Source: CAZJHD01 sp964545855
Lineage (GTDB): Bacteria; Planctomycetota; UBA1135; JACQFD01
Assembly: GCA_964545855.1 (NCBI GenBank)
Contig: CAZJHD010000042.1
Span: 1-37,440 of the forward strand
Direction: 5' to 3'
DNA: 37,440 bases
In this document: positions 32,398 to 37,440 of the stretch, one piece after another
Layout of the letters: each line of letters starts with the position of its first letter
Position numbering within the stretch: position 1 is the first letter of the stretch
Program-made: the position numbers and the translations under genes
Notes under the pieces: generated by a model
Told to the model about the DNA's origin: nothing
What the model saw: only the letters and a program-made list of their open reading frames with translations
Databases searched by the model: none

Positions 32398-34802
32398 CCT
32401 CTCCGGCCGCACCCTTCGAGCAGATCGGCGGCTATCGCATCCTCGCGCGCCTCGGCGAGGGAGCGACGGGCTCGGTCTTCCTCGCCGAGGAGCCGTCGCT
32501 CCGCCGCCACGTTGCGATCAAGTGCCTTCGCCCCGAGCGCGCCGGCTCGGCGAGCGCGCGCGCGCGCCTGCTGCGCGAGGCCCAGGTCCTCGCGCGACTG
32601 TCCGATCCGGGCATCGTCCGCATCCACGCGGCGGGCGAGGAGAAGGGCGTCGTCTGGATCGCGATGGAGCGGCTCGCGGGGAAGACGCTCCGCGCCGTCC
32701 TCGAGGAAGCCGCCGCCGAGGGCCGGCGCATCCCCGTGCGCGAGGCGATCGGCTGGTGCCGCGACCTCGCCCGCGCACTCCACGCCGCGCACGGCGCGGG
32801 AGTCACGCACGGCGACGTGAAGCCCGAGAACGTGTCGCTCGAGCCCGACGGACGGCTCGTGCTCCTCGACTTCGGCCACGCCCGTCTCGAGGGGGCGGAG
32901 TCTCTCGCGCTCTCCACCGACGCCGGCGGGACGCCCGCCTACGCCTCGCCGGAGCAGATCGGCGGCCGCGCGCCGGACGCGCGGAGCGATGTCTACGCCG
33001 TCGGCGTCGTGCTCCACGAGACGCTCGCCGGCGCGAATCCCTTCGGTGGCGGCACGCTCGAGCAGACGATGCGGCGCATCCTGCAGGGAGACCGCGCGAG
33101 CCTTCGCCGCGCGCGCCCGGGGCTGCCGCGCGACGTGTCCGTCGTCGTCGAGCGCGCCCTCGAGACCGATCCGGAGCGGCGCACCGCGAGCGCGCGGGAT
33201 CTCGCCGACGATCTCCAGGCGATCCTCGACCTCCGCGGCGTGCGCGCGCGCGCCGCCTCGCCGATCGAGCGCGTCCTGCGCTGGGCGCGAAGGCGTCCCG
33301 CGCAGGCGACGGCGAGCGGCCTCGCCCTCGTCCTCGCGACGGGCGCGCCGGGGACGCTCGCGTGGCACCAGCACGAGTCGAACCGCGCGATCGAGGAGGC
33401 GCAGCGCGAGACGGAGCGCGAGCGCGACGTGGCCGACGGGCTCGAGCGGGTCGCCCGCGGGAACGAGGAACGCGCGCGCACGAGCGAGCGCGAGCACGCG
33501 GCCCGCTTCGAGGAGCTGCGCCAGCTCTCCGACGCGAAGCGCGTGCGCGACGCGATCGCGGCCGAAGGGGCGCTCTGGCCGACGCGCGCCGAGACCCTGC
33601 CGGCGATCGACCGATGGCTCGAGACGGCGGCGGCGCTCGCGGCGCGGCGCCCGGCCCACGAGGCGGGTCTCGCGGCGCTCGCCGAGGACGTTCCGACGGA
33701 CTCGCCGGGGCGCTTCACGGCGCCGATCGACGCGTGGCGCCGCGAGGTGCTGGCGGAGGTGGTGCGCGACCTCGACCGCCTCGCGCAGCTCGTGCCCGTC
33801 GTCGAGGCCCGACGCACCTTCGCCCTCTCCGTCGCCGAGCGCACGCTGCGGGCCCCGGAGGCGGCGGCGGCGTGGGAGTCGGCGATCGAGGCGGTTGCGC
33901 GCGATCCGCGCTTCGATGGTCTCCGCCTCGCGCCGCAGCACGGGCTCGTTCCCATCGGCCCCGATCCCGTGACGGGGCTGCAGGAGTTCTGGCATCCGGA
34001 GACCGGCGAGAGACCCGCGCGCGATCCCTCCTTCGGCGATCTCCTCCTCGACGACGAGAGCGGCCTCGTGCTCGTCCTCCTCCCGGGCGGGACGTACGAG
34101 ATGGGATCGCGTCTCCCCGACGACGCGCATCCCCTCGGAGCGCCGAACGTCGACCGCGACTCGCGCGACATCGAGCGGCCGCCCCACGAGGTGACCCTCG
34201 GCCCCTTCTTCCTCTCGAAGCACGAGATGACCCAGGGCCAGTGGGTGCGGCTCACGGGCCGGAATCCGAGCTACTTCGGGTTCCCGCGCGGCGGCACGCG
34301 GCGCTCGCCCGTCACCGACGTCCCCTGGTACTTGGCGGCGCTCTGGCTCGAGCGTCTCGAACTCGCGCTCCCCACGGAGGCGCAGTGGGAGTACGCCTGC
34401 CGCGCCGGCACCACGACCGTCTACTGGACCGGCGACGATCCCTCGACGCTCGAGGGGAAGGAGAACATCCAGGACCTGCGCGATCACTCGCGCGCGACGT
34501 TGGCCGGCTCGACGCCCGTGCACGCGCCCGTGGGCGTGCACGCTCCCAATCCCCTCGGCCTGCACGACATGCAGGGCAACGTGCGCGAGTGGGTGCGGGG
34601 GCCGATCACGATGTCCTACGCCGGCGTCGAGCACGCGCCGGGCGACGGACTCCTGCTCGCCTCGGGCGACGCCTCCGCCGTGAACCGCGGCGGCTCCTTC
34701 TACCGCGAGCTCGTGAGCGCGCGCTCGGCAACGCGCGCCTACTGGCTCCCGGACTCGTCGGCGAACGACCTCGGCCTCCGCCCGGCGCGGCCCGTGCGGT
34801 GA
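32394..34802 (+). CDS. Membrane Ser/Thr protein kinase with an FGE/SUMF1-like C-terminal domain (second of the pair)
   Basis: 802 residues, a paralogue of the preceding protein with the same order: kinase (about 13-280), membrane helix near 305-325, charged coiled-coil, a shared LVPIGPDP...EFWHPETGERPARD linker, then the FGE-like fold. ATP lysine K43, catalytic D141 and D159 (DFGHAR) are kept, but HRD reads HGD (THGDVKPEN), a so-called non-RD kinase usually not controlled by activation-loop phosphorylation. The FGE part has PGGTYEMGS, FFLSKHEMTQGQWVRLTGRNPSYF, LPTEAQWEYACRAGTTT, NPLGLHDMQGNVREWV and NRGGSFYRELVSARSATR. Both FGE catalytic Cys positions are replaced, so no formylglycine activity is expected. 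It lacks the N-terminal extension of the first kinase. The overlap of the two genes suggests the proteins are made together. Confidence 0.93.
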   Translation: MTSPAAPFEQIGGYRILARLGEGATGSVFLAEEPSLRRHVAIKCLRPERAGSASARARLLREAQVLARLSDPGIVRIHAAGEEKGVVWIAMERLAGKTLRAVLEEAAAEGRRIPVREAIGWCRDLARALHAAHGAGVTHGDVKPENVSLEPDGRLVLLDFGHARLEGAESLALSTDAGGTPAYASPEQIGGRAPDARSDVYAVGVVLHETLAGANPFGGGTLEQTMRRILQGDRASLRRARPGLPRDVSVVVERALETDPERRTASARDLADDLQAILDLRGVRARAASPIERVLRWARRRPAQATASGLALVLATGAPGTLAWHQHESNRAIEEAQRETERERDVADGLERVARGNEERARTSEREHAARFEELRQLSDAKRVRDAIAAEGALWPTRAETLPAIDRWLETAAALAARRPAHEAGLAALAEDVPTDSPGRFTAPIDAWRREVLAEVVRDLDRLAQLVPVVEARRTFALSVAERTLRAPEAAAAWESAIEAVARDPRFDGLRLAPQHGLVPIGPDPVTGLQEFWHPETGERPARDPSFGDLLLDDESGLVLVLLPGGTYEMGSRLPDDAHPLGAPNVDRDSRDIERPPHEVTLGPFFLSKHEMTQGQWVRLTGRNPSYFGFPRGGTRRSPVTDVPWYLAALWLERLELALPTEAQWEYACRAGTTTVYWTGDDPSTLEGKENIQDLRDHSRATLAGSTPVHAPVGVHAPNPLGLHDMQGNVREWVRGPITMSYAGVEHAPGDGLLLASGDASAVNRGGSFYRELVSARSATRAYWLPDSSANDLGLRPARPVR

Positions 34803-34815
34803 CGGCGCGCCTTAC

Positions 34816-35514
34816 CTACTTCCCGCGCTTGCGGCGCGCGGGGCGCTTCGACGGTCGGCGCGCCGCCTTGCGCGCGGGCCGCTTCCGCGCCGCCTTCCGT
34901 TTCGTCTTCGGGCGCACCTTCCGCGCGGGAGACTTCTTCTTCCTCTTCGGCATGGCCGGCTTCGGCGCCGGTCGCGGGACCTCCCGCGGCACGGCCGCGC
35001 CCGGCGACTCCGCCTCCTTCGCGCGGCGCGCCCACTCCCAGAGGCCGTACTGCGCCTCCATGGAGAGCGGATAGCCGGTCTGGCGCGCGAGCATCGTGAT
35101 CTGCCCGCGGTGGTGCGCCTCGTGCGCGAGGATGTACCCGATGAAGCCGACCACGTCGGGGCGGAACTCGGCGATCTGCAGGTCGGTCTGGAGCGGCGGC
35201 TCCACGAGCGCGCGCAGAGCACGGTGGCTCTTCGCGAGCGAGCGCGCGATCTGCGCGCGCGTGACGATGCTGCGCTCGACCTTCGGCGGGATGGCGACGC
35301 CGCGTCCCGACACAGTGAGCCAGAGGTGCCGGACGTTGTGCATGTGCGCGAAGATCGAGGCGACGGTCCTCCCGCGTCCGCCCGGCGGATCGGCGCGCCA
35401 CGCCGCGGCGGGGATGCGCTGGAGGAGGAATTGATTCAGCCTCTCGTTCGTGTCGAGCACGTTCAGCAACGCGCTCGACAGCTCGATGGATCTTCGTGCG
35501 AGATCGGGATGCAT
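34816..35514 (-). CDS. DinB-fold protein with a histone-H1-like basic tail
   Basis: 232 residues. Residues 1-165 form a DinB/YfiT-like four-helix bundle with probable metal ligands H57 or H59 (IFAHMHNVRHLW) and H131 and H135 (LAHEAHHRGQITML), the usual triad of the fold. Relatives bind a divalent metal and many use low-molecular-weight thiols, but substrates are mostly unknown. Residues about 178-232 are almost only Lys, Arg, Ala and Pro (KRKKKSPARKV, then repeated AARK/PARK units), very like bacterial histone-H1-type tails that bind DNA without sequence specificity. The join is in frame and unbroken, so it is a true fusion, not overlapping genes. It lies downstream of ispG on the same strand and converges on the second kinase gene with a 13-bp gap. 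Confidence 0.88.
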   Translation of the reverse strand: MHPDLARRSIELSSALLNVLDTNERLNQFLLQRIPAAAWRADPPGGRGRTVASIFAHMHNVRHLWLTVSGRGVAIPPKVERSIVTRAQIARSLAKSHRALRALVEPPLQTDLQIAEFRPDVVGFIGYILAHEAHHRGQITMLARQTGYPLSMEAQYGLWEWARRAKEAESPGAAVPREVPRPAPKPAMPKRKKKSPARKVRPKTKRKAARKRPARKAARRPSKRPARRKRGK

Positions 35515-35541
35515 CGGGGTTCCGATGGAGGGCGAGGGCGC

Positions 35542-35547
35542 AGCCTA
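35542..35547 (-). promoter_or_regulatory. Candidate -10 element TAGGCT of the DinB-fold gene
   Basis: TAGGCT on the minus strand lies 27 nt before the ATG at 35514, nearly the same spacing as the TAGCCT of the copper oxidase gene. It suggests the gene can be transcribed separately from ispG. Confidence 0.3.
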
Positions 35548-35571
35548 TCCGCGGGAACGATCGTCTCGCAG

Positions 35572-35597
35572 GCGCAGCCGACTGCAGCGGGCTGCGC
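35572..35597 (-). terminator. Hairpin just after ispG
   Basis: Perfect 8-bp arms GCGCAGCC and GGCTGCGC with a 10-nt loop begin 3 nt after the ispG stop codon. There is no T-run, so it may be a weak or Rho-assisted terminator, or an attenuating hairpin ahead of the DinB-fold gene. Confidence 0.4.
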
Positions 35598-35600
35598 GCC

Positions 35601-36737
35601 CTACGCCCGCGCGCGCTCGGCGATCAGCTTCTCCAGCTCCGCGCGCAGGCGCGGGAGGATCTCGTCGTAGCGGAAGGCGCCGATCTCCTCGGGGCCACGC
35701 TTCAGGTTCACGGTCGTCGGCCCGCACCAGAGGCCGAGGTCGGCGTCGTCGGTCTCGCCGGGGCCGTTCACGCGGCAGCCCATGACGGCGATCGTGAGGT
35801 CGTGCTCCTTCGCATCGGCGGTGATGCGCTTGACGTCCTCGGCGAGCTCGATGAAGCGCTCGTTCTCGACGCGCGAGCAGGAGGGGCACGCGATGATGTT
35901 GAGCCCGTCGAAGAAGTTGGGCGGCACGGAGCGGAACCGCCCGTTCTCGACGTCGTGGATCAGCTCGCGGCCCACCTCGATCTCCTTCCCCTTGTCGTCG
36001 AAGGGCACCGTGAGCGAGACGCGCAGCGTGTCGCCGAGGCCGCGCGCGAGGAGCTGCTCGAAGGCGATGCGCGTCTTGATGATCCCCTCGGGCGGCATGC
36101 CCGCCTCGGTGACGCCGAGGTGGAGCGGCACGTCGGGCCGCGCCTGCGCGAAGCGCACGTTCGCGTCGACGACGAGACGCGGGTCGCTGTCCTTGATGGA
36201 GACGAGGTAGTCGGAGAAGCCCGCCGCATCGATCATCGCGCAGTGGTCGGCGGCGCACTGGACGATGGCGCCCACGTGGTCGTCGCCGAAGCGCTCGAGG
36301 TACGACGGCGCGATGGAGCCCGCGTTCACGCCGATGCGGATCGCGCAGCCGTGGCGGCGCGCCTGCTCGACGATCCAGGCCACCTTCTCCTCGACGGGCC
36401 GCGACCTCTCGTGGTGGTGCAGGTGGCCCGGGTTGTAGCGGATCTTGTCGACGTGCGGCGCGACCTGCTCCGCGAGCCGGTAGCTCTCCTGCAGATCGAC
36501 GGAGAGGACGGCGCTGGTCTTGCCGCGCAGCTCGACGAGGGCCTCGACGTCGGCCCGGCTGTCGACGGCGATGCGGATGAGGTCGGCCCCCGCCGCCTCG
36601 AGGATGCGGATCTGCCGGAGCGTCGCCTCGCGGTCGCGCGTCGGCGTGGCGGCCATGCTCTGCACGGCGATCGGCGCGGCGCCGCCCACGCGCAGCCGGC
36701 CGATGGAGATGGTGCGGGTCGTGCGGGGAGGGATCAT
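35601..36737 (-). CDS. ispG: 4-hydroxy-3-methylbut-2-enyl diphosphate synthase (MEP pathway)
   Basis: Reductively converts MEcPP to HMBPP, the penultimate step of the non-mevalonate isoprenoid pathway, with a 4Fe-4S cluster. It is 378 residues, within the normal bacterial range. The TIM-barrel part has VGGAAPIAVQSMAATPTRD, YNPGHL near 101, IRIGVNAGS near 133 and HLGVTEAG near 206. The cluster ligands are C284 and C287 (IIACPSCSR) and C321 in VMGCRVNGPGE, with the conserved Glu E328 after NGPG. The start at 36737 matches the family N-terminus (TRTISIGRLRVGG); longer in-frame starts add only non-conserved sequence. It is divergent from the gene at 36822. The product supplies isoprenoids such as quinones; I see no direct link to the neighbouring genes. 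Confidence 0.96.
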   Translation of the reverse strand: MIPPRTTRTISIGRLRVGGAAPIAVQSMAATPTRDREATLRQIRILEAAGADLIRIAVDSRADVEALVELRGKTSAVLSVDLQESYRLAEQVAPHVDKIRYNPGHLHHHERSRPVEEKVAWIVEQARRHGCAIRIGVNAGSIAPSYLERFGDDHVGAIVQCAADHCAMIDAAGFSDYLVSIKDSDPRLVVDANVRFAQARPDVPLHLGVTEAGMPPEGIIKTRIAFEQLLARGLGDTLRVSLTVPFDDKGKEIEVGRELIHDVENGRFRSVPPNFFDGLNIIACPSCSRVENERFIELAEDVKRITADAKEHDLTIAVMGCRVNGPGETDDADLGLWCGPTTVNLKRGPEEIGAFRYDEILPRLRAELEKLIAERARA

Positions 36738-36754
36738 CGAGACGTTCGGCGTCC

Positions 36755-36760
36755 ATGCTA
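36755..36760 (-). promoter_or_regulatory. Candidate -10 element TAGCAT of ispG
   Basis: TAGCAT on the minus strand lies 17 nt before the ispG ATG, predicting a leader of about 10 nt. The ATG inside this hexamer opens a different frame and is not the ispG start. Confidence 0.35.
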
Positions 36761-36776
36761 CCGGCGCCGCCGGCGG

Positions 36777-36782
36777 TAGAGT
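36777..36782 (+). promoter_or_regulatory. Candidate -10 element TAGAGT of the rightmost gene
   Basis: TAGAGT lies 39 nt before the TTG at 36822 and 16 nt from the opposing ispG hexamer, so the two promoters would be back to back in an 84-bp spacer. Confidence 0.25.
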
Positions 36783-36821
36783 CGACGGCCCGGGCGGGCC
36801 CCACGCGGCCCGCGACGCCGC

Positions 36822-37406
36822 TTGGACCCCGCCGCACGCTCCCGACCTCCGGTCCTGCCCTGGCTCGTCGCCGGCGCGGCCCTCGGCCTCACGGCGCTCG
36901 GTCTCGTCGCCGTGCGACGAGACCTCGACGCGTCGGCGCTGCGCGACCGCGAGAACGCACGCGAGCTGCAGCGCGTGGTCGCGGGCGCGCTGGCGCGCGA
37001 GCTCGACGGCCTCGCCGCGACCCTCGGCACGCTGCCGCCCGACGACCCCGTCCGGCTCGATGCCTTCGCCGCCGCGCAGCCGAGCGCGCTCCTCGCCTTC
37101 GCCCTCGATCCGGCGCACCACGTCGCACACCCGCGCCGCGCGGAGACGGCCGCCGCCGAGCCGCCGCCCCTGGAGGAGCGCGTGCGCGTGGAGACGCTCC
37201 TCGACGAGGCCGCGTTCCGCGAGACGCAGCGCGACGATGCCGCGGGCGCCGAGGCGATCCTCGAGCGCGCCCGCGAGACGGCGACGCACCCGCGCCTCGC
37301 CGCGCAGGTCGCCCTCGCCTCCGCGTCCCTCGCGCTGCGCCGCGGCCGTGCCGCCGAGGCCGTCGCGATGCTCGAGGCGGAGCTATGGTGCGCCCGACGG
37401 TGTTGA
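36822..37406 (+). CDS. Membrane-anchored protein of unknown function, probably truncated
   Basis: 194 residues from a TTG; no better start is visible. Residues about 12-30 (LPWLVAGAALGLTALGLVAV) form one membrane helix, followed by an Arg/Glu/Ala-rich helical region (RDRENARELQRVVAGALARELDGLAATLGTL), a Pro/Ala linker and TPR-like helices to about 185 (ILERARETATHPRLAAQVALASASLALRRGRAAEAVAMLEAE). That layout fits the N-terminus of a large sensor protein, for example a histidine kinase, but no catalytic domain is present. The last residues LWCARRC are out of character, and the frame stops at 37404-37406, 34 nt from the edge. Beyond about 37384 the coding pattern changes, so the reading frame or the sequence itself may be broken here. 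Confidence 0.55.
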   Translation: MDPAARSRPPVLPWLVAGAALGLTALGLVAVRRDLDASALRDRENARELQRVVAGALARELDGLAATLGTLPPDDPVRLDAFAAAQPSALLAFALDPAHHVAHPRRAETAAAEPPPLEERVRVETLLDEAAFRETQRDDAAGAEAILERARETATHPRLAAQVALASASLALRRGRAAEAVAMLEAELWCARRC

Positions 37407-37440
37407 GCGCGCCGGTCGACAGCAGGTTGACGCCGAACGA

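Noticed and set aside
28999..32412. A long minus-strand frame opposite the ECF sigma and first kinase genes
   Set aside because: It crosses the palindrome and two well-supported genes, has no family motif, and mirrors the plus-strand codons.
31630..34799. Sulfatase-activating (FGE) activity for the kinase C-termini
   Set aside because: The catalytic Cys pair is incomplete in both, and no sulfatase gene is nearby.
36738..36821. A small gene starting at the minus-strand ATG inside the ispG promoter hexamer
   Set aside because: It is out of frame with ispG, has no conserved sequence, and overlaps a likely promoter.

Overview
This is a 37.4 kb stretch of a very GC-rich bacterial chromosome. Two sampled 60-base blocks are 75% GC (16321-16380) and 62% GC (11461-11520). 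The best guess, from gene content alone, is a high-GC member of the Planctomycetota. The reasons are an ECF sigma factor fused through a membrane helix to carboxypeptidase-regulatory-like beta-sandwich modules, a second ECF sigma factor next to tandem Ser/Thr kinases ending in sulfatase-modifying-factor (FGE/SUMF1) domains, a HEAT-PDZ-S41 protease, an exported protein with a pilin-like C-terminus, and a DUF5916/CBM9-type outer-membrane protein. Other FGE-kinase-rich phyla (Acidobacteriota, Myxococcota) are not excluded. I see no tRNA, rRNA, CRISPR array, integrase or transposase.

Region 1 (1-7397, + strand) is a compact heme operon: the end of a probable HemC-HemD fusion, then hemB, hemL, a sensor histidine kinase, an OmpR-type response regulator, hemE and hemN. 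Every one of the six gene junctions is a 4-base ATGA or GTGA overlap, so the two regulatory genes are locked into the middle of the biosynthetic operon. Together the enzymes run from glutamate-1-semialdehyde to protoporphyrinogen by the oxygen-independent route; hemA, the front of hemC, and hemG/hemH lie outside the window.

Region 2 (7461-13294) looks like an accessory island of lower GC: two divergent genes sharing a 323-bp spacer. One encodes a cytosolic-looking six-bladed propeller protein. The other encodes a 1251-residue copper radical oxidase (galactose/glyoxal oxidase type) with every active-site residue in place, no signal peptide, and a long unexplained C-terminus.

Region 3 (13484-22882) holds a leucine-dehydrogenase-like enzyme, a secreted HEAT-PDZ-S41 protease, an exported DUF3352-like protein with a pilin-like tail, a TPR protein, a carboxymuconolactone-decarboxylase/AhpD-like protein that has lost its catalytic CxxC and His, a GNAT acetyltransferase, and a lipoprotein alpha/beta hydrolase interrupted by an in-frame TAA.

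Region 4 (23092-34802) is a signalling block: the membrane-anchored sigma-factor fusion followed by a DUF5916-type beta-barrel protein, then a free ECF sigma factor followed by two overlapping paralogous kinase-FGE receptors. Region 5 (34816-37440) holds a DinB-fold protein with a histone-H1-like basic tail, ispG of the MEP isoprenoid pathway, and a divergent membrane-anchored protein whose frame breaks close to the window edge.

Three ~80-nt REPIN-like palindromes sit in intergenic gaps (21428-21504, 22962-23044, 29703-29782). Two share a core sequence with covarying arms. The third ends 8 nt before the start codon of the first kinase. Several genes have a TAGnnT hexamer 8-39 nt before the start codon, a candidate -10 element implying short or absent leaders.
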